DNA from: an uncultured Paraprevotella sp.
GTDB taxonomy: Bacteria; Bacteroidota; Bacteroidia; Bacteroidales; Bacteroidaceae
DNA: 64,000 nucleotides
Assembly: GCA_910586505.1 (NCBI GenBank)
Contig: CAJUGV010000001.1
Span: 248,001 to 312,000 of the forward strand
Direction of reading: 5' to 3'
The position numbers and the translations under genes were made by a program. The notes under the pieces were generated by a model. The model was not told where the DNA came from. It made no database searches and worked only from the letters and a program-made list of their open reading frames with translations. Numbering within the stretch: position 1 is the first letter of the stretch; each line of letters begins with the position of its first letter. Shown in pieces: positions 27,858-36,701 of this stretch.

Positions 27858-30584
27858 ATGAGTAATTTTACTTTCAAACCTTTGTTGTTTTGTGCCGCGC
27901 TTGCCGGAATAACATCGACTACCCTCAAAGCGCAAAATATCTCGTTCGCCGCAGCATCCAACGAGGAAGCCGAAAAATTGGGCGTGAAAGCCAGCGACGG
28001 CGTACCTTTGTTTATCGACTTCGACAACAACGGGTTCATGGACATATTCGCCACCGGACAGACCTTCGAATGGTTGCCAACCGACCAGACGAATGAAGAC
28101 GGAAGCGTAAAATGGGACTGGAAATGGTACGACGGAAACTTTCTGGCACTGAACAACGGAGACGGTACTTTCACGACAAAAGACCGCAATGCCGGTACGG
28201 GCCTCCCCGTAACCTACGGAGGACTGGGAAGCAAAGCCATTGATTTCAACCAGGACGGCTATACGGATTTTCTGTTCCTGAGCTGCCAAAGAGGATGGAC
28301 CGGAGTGGCGCAAACACGTCTTATTTTAGTGAAAAACAACGGAGACGGTACTTTTACCGAGGTTGCGGACGAAGCTATTGCCGGACTTCATCTGGATGAC
28401 AAAGATTATCGCCCCAACGGAGGCCAATCGCTCAACTGCATGTCCATAGCAGACTACAACAAGGACGGTTATCCCGACATTCTGATTCAGTTCGAAGGAA
28501 ACAATCCGTGGGAACGTGCCGTAAAATTGTTGAAAAACGTGAATGGCGACCACTTTGAACTGGTGGAGAACACCGGCATCATCCCGCAATGCGGCGGAAG
28601 CGTATCATTCGGAGATTTCAACAATGACGGATGGCCCGACATCGTAGTGACCGGCTGGGCCGATCAGAACGAAAGCATCGGCCTGAATGAAGGCGGCAAT
28701 CAAATGCACTTCTACCGTAACAAGAAAGACGGTACATTTGAACTGGCATCGAAAGACATCAATGAAGATCTGGCCACGGCCGGCAAGAAATGGGGATTCG
28801 GCGATGATGCCGTGATGTTTGTCCTCGACTACGATCAGGACGGCAAGCAGGACATTCTCTGTATCGGAGGTGTAGGCGGCGACATCAAGGGCGACAAAGA
28901 AGGATCACAAAACGGCAAAAGATCAATTCTGCTCCGCAATGTTTCTACTGACGACAAGTTCGCTTTCGAAGAATATGAAACCAATATATTCCCGGGATCG
29001 GGCGAGAATACCCGTCTGGCAGAACTGGCTGATTTCAACGGTGACGGATGGGTGGACTATGTAAGCTACGGATGGAACGGTGACTGGATCACCAGTGCAT
29101 CAAGCAGCAAGGGTACCTACGATCAGTTTGACATCAACACTCAGTTAAACGGGTTGGTGATGAAAGAAGGCTACATGACACATGGCGACATCAATAACGA
29201 CGGACTGCTTGACATAGCTACGCTGAACAGCAATGACCGTATCGGCTATACCCAAAATACGACCGAAGCAGCCACCGTTCAAAAACCGGGTGTACCAACC
29301 GACTTAAAGGTGGAATACAATGAAGCCACCCAACAAGTCAATGTGACTTGGACCGGCTCACAGACTGAAAGCGGCAGCAAGGCTTTCTACAACTTGTATA
29401 TAAAGAACGAAACTACAGGCCAGACATTCATGCTTGCTCCTGCAGATGCAGAAACAGGATTCCAACGTGCATACACCTCATTCTCAGCTTATGTACCTTC
29501 CACAAACTACACATTTGAGAATATTGAAAGCGGAAACTATACCGTAGGTGTACAGGCTGTGACTTATTCATGGCAAGCTTCTGAATTTGCAACTGCTTCA
29601 TTCGGTTCTGTCCAATACACAGAAATTCCCGCATCTACTGATCCGATCGAAGGTAAAGTAGAAGAATTGGGTATCATCACCCTCTTCGGTTCATCAAAAT
29701 TTGCTGTCGTGAACGGTACACACGATGATGACGGAAACATTGCAAACGAAGCACTTAACTGCGAAGTTCCCTATATCATCAACAAGAATACGCAGGAAAA
29801 GACTGATGTAACCATGATCACATACGGAGAAGGATACAACGAAATCCAACTCTGGTTCCTCAATCCCGAAACATTCGAACCTATCACCGATGCAGGAAAC
29901 TATGAACTGGTTATCCCGCAGGGATTCTACTGCTGTCCGGACAATAAGGACGACTGGCAGAACTTCGTTATCTCAGGACCGATGAATCAGGAAACACGAT
30001 TCAACTATAATATCGTAGCCTATACAGAAACTCCGGCTGCCGTAGATCCCGCAGAAGGAGAAGTAGAAGAATTGGGTATCATCACCCTCTTCGGTTCATC
30101 GAAATATGCTGTCGTGAACGGTACACACGATGATGACGGAAACATTGCAAACGAAACACTGAACTGCGAAGTTCCCTATATCATCAACAAGAATACGCAG
30201 GAAAAGACTGATGTAACCATGATCACATACGGAGAAGGATACAACGAAATCCAACTCTGGTTCCTCAATCCCGAAACATTCGAACCTATCACCGACGCAG
30301 GAAACTATGAACTGGTTATTCCGCAGGGATTCTACTGCTGCCCGGACAATAAGGACGACTGGCAGAACTTCGTTATCTCAGGACCGATGAACCAGGAAAC
30401 ACGCTTCAACTACACTATCAAGGATGAAGGTGATAACATCAACGCCATATTCGGTCAGAAGAAAAATGTAAACGTGTATACCATTGGTGGTATATTGGTA
30501 GAAGAGAACGCCGACCGCGAGGTATTGAAAACTTTAAAGAAAGGCCTCTACATCATTAATGGAAAAAGTGTTCTGATAAAATAA
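27858..30584 (+). CDS. Secreted FG-GAP/VCBS-repeat protein with a duplicated C-terminal module
   Basis: A 908-residue exported protein (signal peptide about 1-26). Residues about 30-470 hold FG-GAP/VCBS-type repeats with calcium-loop wording (DFDNNGFMDIF, DYNKDGYPDIL, DFNNDGWPDIV, DYDQDGKQDIL, DFNGDGWVDYV, DINNDGLLDIA), forming a likely beta-propeller. A fibronectin III-like domain follows (about 475-590). Then come two nearly identical modules of about 120 residues starting at VEELGIITLFGSS (period 135 codons). The end, NVYTIGGILVEE...KGLYIINGKSVLIK, is the tail shared by other secreted proteins here. The role is probably surface adhesion or glycan binding; no enzyme motif is seen. Confidence 0.88.
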   Translation: MSNFTFKPLLFCAALAGITSTTLKAQNISFAAASNEEAEKLGVKASDGVPLFIDFDNNGFMDIFATGQTFEWLPTDQTNEDGSVKWDWKWYDGNFLALNNGDGTFTTKDRNAGTGLPVTYGGLGSKAIDFNQDGYTDFLFLSCQRGWTGVAQTRLILVKNNGDGTFTEVADEAIAGLHLDDKDYRPNGGQSLNCMSIADYNKDGYPDILIQFEGNNPWERAVKLLKNVNGDHFELVENTGIIPQCGGSVSFGDFNNDGWPDIVVTGWADQNESIGLNEGGNQMHFYRNKKDGTFELASKDINEDLATAGKKWGFGDDAVMFVLDYDQDGKQDILCIGGVGGDIKGDKEGSQNGKRSILLRNVSTDDKFAFEEYETNIFPGSGENTRLAELADFNGDGWVDYVSYGWNGDWITSASSSKGTYDQFDINTQLNGLVMKEGYMTHGDINNDGLLDIATLNSNDRIGYTQNTTEAATVQKPGVPTDLKVEYNEATQQVNVTWTGSQTESGSKAFYNLYIKNETTGQTFMLAPADAETGFQRAYTSFSAYVPSTNYTFENIESGNYTVGVQAVTYSWQASEFATASFGSVQYTEIPASTDPIEGKVEELGIITLFGSSKFAVVNGTHDDDGNIANEALNCEVPYIINKNTQEKTDVTMITYGEGYNEIQLWFLNPETFEPITDAGNYELVIPQGFYCCPDNKDDWQNFVISGPMNQETRFNYNIVAYTETPAAVDPAEGEVEELGIITLFGSSKYAVVNGTHDDDGNIANETLNCEVPYIINKNTQEKTDVTMITYGEGYNEIQLWFLNPETFEPITDAGNYELVIPQGFYCCPDNKDDWQNFVISGPMNQETRFNYTIKDEGDNINAIFGQKKNVNVYTIGGILVEENADREVLKTLKKGLYIINGKSVLIK
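29658..30420 (+). repeat. Tandem duplication of about 405 bp inside the FG-GAP protein gene
   Basis: Two in-frame copies with a period of 135 codons, starting near 29658 and 30063. Long stretches are identical at the DNA level, and differences are few (for example Phe/Tyr after GSSK, Ala/Thr in NEALNC/NETLNC). The low divergence, including silent sites, points to a recent duplication or ongoing conversion. Confidence 0.9.
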
Positions 30585-30605
30585 TAAAGAATACGTAAAA
30601 AACAG

Positions 30606-30640
30606 AAATCAGGCCTGCATTGTAATGCAGGCCTGATTTT
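30606..30640. terminator. Bidirectional terminator between the FG-GAP gene and folK
   Basis: A perfect 15-bp stem (30606-30620 with 30625-30639, core AGGCCTGCAT) and 4-base loop, with T on one side and A on the other, placed between two converging genes. Confidence 0.9.
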
Positions 30641-30675
30641 CATATAAATACTATCACAAACCATGAGACCGAGAA

Positions 30676-31173
30676 CTACAATTCTTCCAATATCTCGCGG
30701 AAAGTTTTCTGCAATAAAGGATGCATCACGTTCGGAGCAATCTCAACCAAAGGTTCCATGACAAAACGGCGCTTGTGCATAAGAGGATGAGGAAGCGACA
30801 AATGCATACTCACTCCGTCAGCTCCCGGTACTTCAAAATCCTCTTCAAGCACCATATCACCATATAACAATAAATCTATATCAATAGGACGGTCGGCATA
30901 TTCTTGAGCCGTACTTTTCCTAAAACGCCCCAATTCACGCTCTACAGTCTGCGTAAGACAAAGAATTTCCTCCGGCATCTTATCTGTACGAAACACGGCT
31001 ACAGCATTCAGAAACGAATGATCGGAATGAAATCCCCACGGTTCCGTTTCATAAAAAGCGGACAAGCTTTTCAATTCGCCCATCCGCTCCGTCAATATCT
31101 CCACAGCCTTGTTTAACAATTGTTCCCGATTTCCGAGATTACCGCCAAGACCCACATACAAATCCTTCATCAA
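30676..31173 (-). CDS. folK: 2-amino-4-hydroxy-6-hydroxymethyldihydropteridine pyrophosphokinase
   Basis: FolK (HPPK) transfers pyrophosphate from ATP to the pterin precursor of folate. The 165-residue product shows the N-terminal [20 protein letters not shown], and the signature [14 protein letters not shown] with the two magnesium-binding Asp residues, then [16 protein letters not shown]. It overlaps the upstream queA by 4 bases, so it ends a minus-strand operon running from the ftsX-like gene or beyond. A strong hairpin follows it. Confidence 0.95.
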   Translation of the reverse strand: MMKDLYVGLGGNLGNREQLLNKAVEILTERMGELKSLSAFYETEPWGFHSDHSFLNAVAVFRTDKMPEEILCLTQTVERELGRFRKSTAQEYADRPIDIDLLLYGDMVLEEDFEVPGADGVSMHLSLPHPLMHKRRFVMEPLVEIAPNVMHPLLQKTFREILEEL

Positions 31174-32231
31174 TCGTTCAATATAAGCATGGCATCACCA
31201 TACGTTCCAAAACGATAGCCCTCCTTCAACGCTTCCTTATAACCTTGCATTACCAAATCATAACCGCCGTAAGCAGCCGTCAACATCAGCAATGTGCTGT
31301 ATGGCATATAGAAATTAGCCACCATACTGTCTGCTACATTGAACTCGTAAGGCGGAAAAATAAACTTATTGGTCCAACCCGTAAACTCTTTCAGATGACC
31401 GTCCGTACCTACAGCCGTCTCTATCACCCGCTGTACCGTAGTACCCACGGCACACACACGATGACCTCCGTCTTTTGCGGCATTGACAATGCGACAGGCG
31501 TCTCTTTCCACAAACATCTCCTCACTGTCCATCTTATGTTTCGTCAGATCCTCTACGTCTATATCCCGGAAACTTCCCAAACCGCAATGCATCGTTACAT
31601 AAGCAAAATCCACTCCCTTAATCTCAAGACGCTTCATCAACTCACGCGAGAAATGAAGTCCGGATGATGGTGCGGTAACAGCTCCTTCATTACGGGCAAA
31701 AATACACTGAAAACGCTCCATGTCATCCTCCTCTGCCGGACGCCTCACAATATGTTTGGGCAGCGGAGCCTCACCAAGCGCATACAAAGCTGTCTTGAAT
31801 TCATCATGCGGCCCGTCATAAAGGAAACGCAACGTACGTCCACGCGACGTTGTATTGTCGATAACTTCTGCCACCATAGAGTCATCCTCCCCGAAATATA
31901 ATTTATTTCCAATACGGATTTTGCGTGCAGGATCAACCAATACATCCCAAAGGCGTAATTCTTCATTCAATTCCCTTAACAAAAAAACCTCAATGCGCGC
32001 CCCAGTCTTCTCCTTATTACCGTAGAGGCGAGCCGGAAAAACTTTGGTATCATTGAATATAAAAACATCCTTGTCATTGAAATAATCAAGAATGTCCTTG
32101 AAATATTGGCGATGTTCAATATCACCGCTTTTCTTATGCAGCACCATCAAACGAGATTCATCACGATGATGCGTAGGATACTGCGCTATCTGTTCCTCCG
32201 GCAGCTTGAATTTAAATTGTGACAGCTTCAT
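31170..32231 (-). CDS. queA: S-adenosylmethionine:tRNA ribosyltransferase-isomerase
   Basis: QueA moves the ribosyl group of SAM onto 7-aminomethyl-7-deazaguanine in tRNA, giving epoxyqueuosine, the substrate of QueG (9.1 kb). The 353-residue length is normal. Family signatures are visible: [13 protein letters not shown] near the N-terminus, the central [13 protein letters not shown] and [10 protein letters not shown], and the C-terminal [18 protein letters not shown]. It overlaps folK by 4 bases and follows truB by about 23 bases in the same operon. Confidence 0.96.
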   Translation of the reverse strand: MKLSQFKFKLPEEQIAQYPTHHRDESRLMVLHKKSGDIEHRQYFKDILDYFNDKDVFIFNDTKVFPARLYGNKEKTGARIEVFLLRELNEELRLWDVLVDPARKIRIGNKLYFGEDDSMVAEVIDNTTSRGRTLRFLYDGPHDEFKTALYALGEAPLPKHIVRRPAEEDDMERFQCIFARNEGAVTAPSSGLHFSRELMKRLEIKGVDFAYVTMHCGLGSFRDIDVEDLTKHKMDSEEMFVERDACRIVNAAKDGGHRVCAVGTTVQRVIETAVGTDGHLKEFTGWTNKFIFPPYEFNVADSMVANFYMPYSTLLMLTAAYGGYDLVMQGYKEALKEGYRFGTYGDAMLILND

Positions 32232-32254
32232 ATGGACTAGTCTTCTTATATTAA

Positions 32255-32962
32255 TTAATTATTCTCTGTTGTTTCGATATTCTGGTCATCCAACCATTCA
32301 GGAAAATCTTCCAGTTTCAGGCAGTCTTCTACCCTCACCATTCCGATGCGCGTGCGTCGCAAAGCCGTCAGATGAGCTCCACTCTGCAAAGCCTCACCAA
32401 TATCACGAGCCAACGCCCGAATATATGTACCTTTACTACACACCACCCGTATTTCTATTTCAGGTAACTCACAGCGAAGCAACTCAAGCTCCTCAATTAC
32501 CAATGTTTTGGCTTTCAGCTCTACTTCTTCTCCTCTTCGTGCCAAATCGTAAGCACGGCTTCCATTCACCTTACAAGCCGAAAAGGCCGGCGGAACCTGC
32601 TCTATCGTCCCGACAAAACGGGCTAGCGTATCCTTGACTAATTCATAAGTGATATGGTCTGTCGGATACGTTGCATCAATTGGCTTTTCCAGATCGAACG
32701 AGGGAGTAGTTGCCCCTATATGCAAAGTTGCCACATATTCTTTCGTATGCGATTGTAACTCTTCGATCTGCTTCGTTGCCTTACCTGTACAAATCAGCAA
32801 AACACCGGTTGCCAAAGGATCAAGCGTTCCCGCATGCCCTACCTTAAGTTTTTTCACTCCCAGTTTCCGGCATAACAGATATCGTACTTTAGCCACCAAT
32901 CCGAACGAAGTCCACTCGTAAGGCTTGTCAAAAGCCAGTATTTCTCCCTTTTTAAAATCCAC
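32255..32962 (-). CDS. truB: tRNA pseudouridine-55 synthase
   Basis: TruB makes pseudouridine 55 in the T loop of tRNAs. The 235-residue chain begins [18 protein letters not shown], and the catalytic Asp48 lies in [32 protein letters not shown] marks the RNA-binding end of the fold. It is shorter than the E. coli protein because it lacks most of the C-terminal extension (PUA-like part), as in other Bacteroidetes TruB. It is 9 bases downstream of uppP in the operon. Confidence 0.95.
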   Translation of the reverse strand: MDFKKGEILAFDKPYEWTSFGLVAKVRYLLCRKLGVKKLKVGHAGTLDPLATGVLLICTGKATKQIEELQSHTKEYVATLHIGATTPSFDLEKPIDATYPTDHITYELVKDTLARFVGTIEQVPPAFSACKVNGSRAYDLARRGEEVELKAKTLVIEELELLRCELPEIEIRVVCSKGTYIRALARDIGEALQSGAHLTALRRTRIGMVRVEDCLKLEDFPEWLDDQNIETTENN

Positions 32963-32971
32963 GTATAAAGA

Positions 32972-33793
32972 TTAAACAGTTAAAAAACATTGGTGTACAA
33001 TAAGCGCAGTACCTACTACCGCGCAATACACGGCAAAATACACCAACTTTCCTTTCTTTACAATGTTTATCATCCCTTTACAAGCCAGACATCCTGATAG
33101 GAATGCTGCTATAAACCCTACAGCCAAGGGAAGGAGACCAATACTACCAGATACGGCCTGCATGCCACCGGATATTCCTTTCATTACATCAAGTAAAGCT
33201 TCTCCCAAAATAGGCGGTATCACCATCAGAAATGAAAATCGGGCCAACATACTTTTGTCATTCCCCAAAAGCAACCCTGTAGCAATGGTCGTCCCTGAAC
33301 GAGACAAACCAGGCAACACGGCACAAGCCTGGGATAACCCGATTATAAAGGCATCGCGAACAGAAAGACTCTCTTTCTGACGCGGGCTGGCATAATAAGA
33401 AAATGCCAAAAGCAAGGCTGTAAACAACATACAAATACCGACAATCAGCAGTCCGCTCCCAAATATATCCTCCACATAGTCTTTGAAAAAGACACCTACA
33501 ATACCAATAGGAATCATAGATACCAATATATTCAGTACATAACGACGGGATTCATTCATTCCCGGATAATGGAAATCAAACAGTCCTTTGAAAATCCATA
33601 CCACATCTTTCCAAAGAACAACCAAAGTACTCAGCACTGTAGCTACATGTACCGCCACGGTAAATGTAAGATTAGCCTCTCCTTCAATTCCAAAAAAATG
33701 AGAAGCTATGGTCAGATGCCCACTGCTACTTACCGGCAAATACTCTGTCAGCCCTTGCAGAAGTCCCATCAACAATGCATCAACTACATCCAT
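32972..33793 (-). CDS. uppP: Undecaprenyl-diphosphatase (BacA type)
   Basis: UppP dephosphorylates undecaprenyl diphosphate, recycling the lipid carrier for peptidoglycan and surface polysaccharides. The 273-residue product has eight or so membrane helices and both catalytic regions: [14 protein letters not shown] (Glu and Ser/His motif, about 14-27) and [11 protein letters not shown] (Arg/Ser motif, about 160-170). It lies between the DUF3098 gene (14 bases) and truB (9 bases) on the minus strand, a conserved Bacteroidales order. Confidence 0.96.
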   Translation of the reverse strand: MDVVDALLMGLLQGLTEYLPVSSSGHLTIASHFFGIEGEANLTFTVAVHVATVLSTLVVLWKDVVWIFKGLFDFHYPGMNESRRYVLNILVSMIPIGIVGVFFKDYVEDIFGSGLLIVGICMLFTALLLAFSYYASPRQKESLSVRDAFIIGLSQACAVLPGLSRSGTTIATGLLLGNDKSMLARFSFLMVIPPILGEALLDVMKGISGGMQAVSGSIGLLPLAVGFIAAFLSGCLACKGMINIVKKGKLVYFAVYCAVVGTALIVHQCFLTV

Positions 33794-33807
33794 ATTCTAT
33801 TCTTATC

Positions 33808-34104
33808 TTATCTATTTAGATCGGTAGGGCGATCTATTTCATTTGTATATTCTCCCGATTGCTTGTTTTCTTCTTCCGGCCTATATGCAGGTTTACGTAG
33901 TATTGCATAAATAATAAACAGAAAACCAAACAAGCAAACCATCGGAGCCACTTTGATTCGACGTACACTGAAAATATCCGGATTAAACACTGTCTCCGAG
34001 CTTCCCGGACCGGACATAAGAATAAACCCTATAACAACAATAGCCATGCCGACAGCCAACAAAATAAAATTGACCTTGTCGAACGCAAAATTTCTTTTAT
34101 CCAT
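33808..34104 (-). CDS. DUF3098 small membrane protein
   Basis: A 98-residue protein with two membrane helices (about 11-31 and 52-70) joined by a loop with MSGPGSSETVFNPDIFSVRRIKVAP, which is the conserved part of DUF3098. Function is unknown. It sits between the ftsX-like gene (21 bases) and uppP (14 bases), and this grouping with envelope genes suggests a role in the cell envelope or division, which is inference from position. Confidence 0.85.
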   Translation of the reverse strand: MDKRNFAFDKVNFILLAVGMAIVVIGFILMSGPGSSETVFNPDIFSVRRIKVAPMVCLFGFLFIIYAILRKPAYRPEEENKQSGEYTNEIDRPTDLNR

Positions 34105-34125
34105 ATACTTTTTATATTTACTTAT

Positions 34126-34992
34126 TTAATATAGTTCTCCTGCTTTCATCCTCAAATACTTTCCTACGGAAAAGTAAGTACAACCAAGAGTCAGTATCAG
34201 TCCGAACAACAATACAACTCCCCCTACAAATAACAACATACTCCAATGGATATACTGACACAATGACGGATCATAATGCAAAAGCATATGCACTCCACTC
34301 AATAACACTATATCGGCAACCAAACCAGAGATAAAACCAAGATAAAAACTTTTTGCCATGAAGGGACGCCTGATAAATCCCCAACTTACCCCAACCAACT
34401 TCATCGTACGAATGATAAAACGCCCCGAATAAATGCTCAAACGAACTGTATTACTAATAAGCGCAAAGGAAACTAAAGCCAACAGAATTGCTAATCCTAG
34501 CAATACATAACTGACATGACGCAGATTCTCATTGACCGTATCTACCAATTCTTTCTGATAAATGACATCTTCCACCAAAGGTGCCTTTTTTAACCTAGAC
34601 GTAACTATTGCTAAACTATCGGAATTAGCATATAGAGCATTAATATGTAATTCAAACGAAGCTGTAAAAGGATTAACTCCTAAAAATTCGGACGGATCGT
34701 TACCCATCGCCTTTACCTGTTCCTCCAAAGCCTGCTCACACGAAACATACTCCAAGTCGCAAACATAATATTGCTCTTTAAGAAAAGTATGAAATTTATG
34801 AATATCCGCATCGGAAATTTCTTTATGCAACAGCACTGTTACCGTAAGATTTTCTTTTACCGAATCAGACAAACGACCAGCAAATAGAATAAAAAAGAAA
34901 ACAATCCCCAACAAGATCAACACAAGCGTGGTACTGACACCTGTCGTAAACCATTGCATACCCAAAGAACCTTTAGCTTTTTTTCTTCCCAT
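34126..34992 (-). CDS. ftsX: FtsX-like cell-division permease
   Basis: A 288-residue FtsX-family protein: a cytoplasmic N-terminus, TM1 (about 17-37), a periplasmic domain (about 40-165), then three helices (about 170-190, 220-242, 257-280). In other bacteria FtsX with the ATPase FtsE forms an ABC-like complex that activates cell-wall hydrolases at the septum. The periplasmic VTVLLHKEISDADI and the wording RTMKLVGVSWGFIRRPF after TM2 fit the family. No ftsE lies beside it, which is usual in Bacteroidetes. It heads the operon leading to DUF3098, uppP, truB, queA and folK. Confidence 0.9.
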   Translation of the reverse strand: MGRKKAKGSLGMQWFTTGVSTTLVLILLGIVFFFILFAGRLSDSVKENLTVTVLLHKEISDADIHKFHTFLKEQYYVCDLEYVSCEQALEEQVKAMGNDPSEFLGVNPFTASFELHINALYANSDSLAIVTSRLKKAPLVEDVIYQKELVDTVNENLRHVSYVLLGLAILLALVSFALISNTVRLSIYSGRFIIRTMKLVGVSWGFIRRPFMAKSFYLGFISGLVADIVLLSGVHMLLHYDPSLCQYIHWSMLLFVGGVVLLFGLILTLGCTYFSVGKYLRMKAGELY

Positions 34993-35080
34993 GATTTTTA
35001 CTGACCGAATTCCCGTATGTTACAAAAATACAACGAAATGCAAGGTTTGACTCTTTCTTTAACAGCATTTAACTTGGCAA

Positions 35081-36415
35081 TCAATCTTCTACTACTTCTC
35101 CCTTAAGCGTAGCTGAAGAACTTCCTGTAATTCTCACGTTCACAAAATCTCCTATACGACATGTTCCCCGATCGAACACAACCACCTTATTTTGTTCCGT
35201 ACGCCCAAATAGCTGTTCACCGGAACGCTTACTAACTCCTTCCACCAAAACTTCAAATACGTGTCCTTCACAACGGCGATTACTCTGGGCTGACAACTCA
35301 TTTTGTAAAGCGATAAGCTCATTAAGCCGACGTACTTTCACGTCCTCAGGTATATCATCCGGAAAATGTCGGGAAGCATATGTACCCGGCCGCTCAGAAT
35401 ACTTAAACATAAATGCACTGTCATAAGCACATTCACGCATCAGTGATAAAGACTGTTGATGATCTTCCTCACTTTCTGAGCAGTAACCAGAAAAAATATC
35501 TGTGGACAATCCACAGTCTGGTATTATCCGACGAATAGCAGCCACACGGTCAAGATACCATTCGCGCGTGTACCTACGGTTCATCAAATGCAAAATTCTG
35601 TCGCTTCCGCTCTGTACCGGCAAATGAATACATCGGCAGACATTCGGCTCTTCTGCTATAACATATAATGTATCATCACTCATATCTTTAGGATGTGATG
35701 TTGTGAACCGAACTCTCATCCCATCTGCTTCATGTGCTACCATACGCAACAATTGCGGAAAAGACACTTTCGTTCCATCCATTTTTTCGTGGCAATAGGA
35801 ATTTACATTCTGACCTAAAAGCGTAACCTCCTTATATCCACGTTTCTTCAAATCACGTACCTCGTTCAGAATACTCTCCACATCACGACTTCTTTCACGT
35901 CCTCGAGTATACGGTACAATACAATAATGACAGAAGTTGTTACAACCACGCATTATACTTACAAAGCCTGATATATGCTTTCCACACATACGTTGTGGAA
36001 TTACATCTTTATAAGTTTCCGTCATAGAAAGATCCACATTAATAGCCTTGTGTCCCAGTTCTGCCTGCGCTATCAGATCGGGTAAAGAAAGATAAGCATC
36101 CGGACCCGCCACCAGATCTGCATGGTGTTTCTCCAACAAATCTTCTTTCACCCGCTCGGCCATACAACCCAACACCCCAATAATTAAACGACGTCCCTTT
36201 CGTCTCAAGGCATGTAAAGCCTCTAGTCTATTAACTATCTTTTGTTCGGCATTATCCCGAACAGAACAAGTATTAAGAAATACAGCATCAGCTTCGTCTA
36301 ATGTTTCACACATTTCATATCCGGCTAAACGCATCACCGAAGCCACTACTTCACTATCGGCCACATTCATTTGACAACCGTAAGTTTCTATAAAAAGTCT
36401 TTTCATGCTGTTCAT
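35081..36415 (-). CDS. miaB: tRNA-2-methylthio-N6-dimethylallyladenosine synthase
   Basis: MiaB is a radical SAM methylthiotransferase that converts i6A37 to ms2i6A37 in tRNA. The 444-residue protein has the N-terminal cluster cysteines C14, C50 and C84, the radical-SAM triad C158, C162, C165 (RGCNNFCHYCIVPYTRGRERS region) and a C-terminal TRAM domain (about 375-440). A second possible start lies three codons inside (36406). It has its own minus-strand -7 box and is separated from the ftsX-like gene by 88 bases. Confidence 0.96.
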   Translation of the reverse strand: MNSMKRLFIETYGCQMNVADSEVVASVMRLAGYEMCETLDEADAVFLNTCSVRDNAEQKIVNRLEALHALRRKGRRLIIGVLGCMAERVKEDLLEKHHADLVAGPDAYLSLPDLIAQAELGHKAINVDLSMTETYKDVIPQRMCGKHISGFVSIMRGCNNFCHYCIVPYTRGRERSRDVESILNEVRDLKKRGYKEVTLLGQNVNSYCHEKMDGTKVSFPQLLRMVAHEADGMRVRFTTSHPKDMSDDTLYVIAEEPNVCRCIHLPVQSGSDRILHLMNRRYTREWYLDRVAAIRRIIPDCGLSTDIFSGYCSESEEDHQQSLSLMRECAYDSAFMFKYSERPGTYASRHFPDDIPEDVKVRRLNELIALQNELSAQSNRRCEGHVFEVLVEGVSKRSGEQLFGRTEQNKVVVFDRGTCRIGDFVNVRITGSSSATLKGEVVED

Positions 36416-36429
36416 TCAAATTCAGGCTG

Positions 36430-36437
36430 CAAAGATA
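36430..36437 (-). promoter_or_regulatory. -7 promoter box of miaB
   Basis: Read on the minus strand this is TATCTTTG, an exact TAnnTTTG match, 14 bases before the miaB start; a second box (TAACTTTG) lies further upstream near 36520. Confidence 0.55.
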
Positions 36438-36619
36438 GTCAAAATCACACATATAAATACGATTTACTTCGGCAAAGAAACTAAAGTTAGGACAGACCTT
36501 CTTAAAAAAGACTAAAAACAAAGTTAAATTGAAGTCGTATCCATTGTTTTCAAGCAGATAACCCCGATATTTGTTCCTGAATGAAAACAATAGATTTTTT
36601 CATAGTTAAGGTTTAGTTG

Positions 36620-36656
36620 AACAAGCGGGATTTGTGAAAACCCCGCTTGTTTTTTA
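36620..36656 (+). terminator. Plus-strand hairpin terminator with no visible plus-strand gene
   Basis: A 10-bp perfect stem (AACAAGCGGG 36620-36629 with CCCGCTTGTT 36642-36651) followed by a T run in the plus direction. Both flanking genes are on the minus strand, so it has no obvious transcript to end; in the minus direction there is no T run. Confidence 0.6.
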
Positions 36657-36701
36657 ATCACAACCTAACATATCATCTAACCTCCACTATTATCATAGTA
36701 T

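Noticed and set aside
29658..30420. The tandem 405-bp repeat as an assembly artefact
   Set aside because: The two copies differ at several scattered sites and keep the frame, so a simple duplication error is unlikely, though read-level data would settle it.
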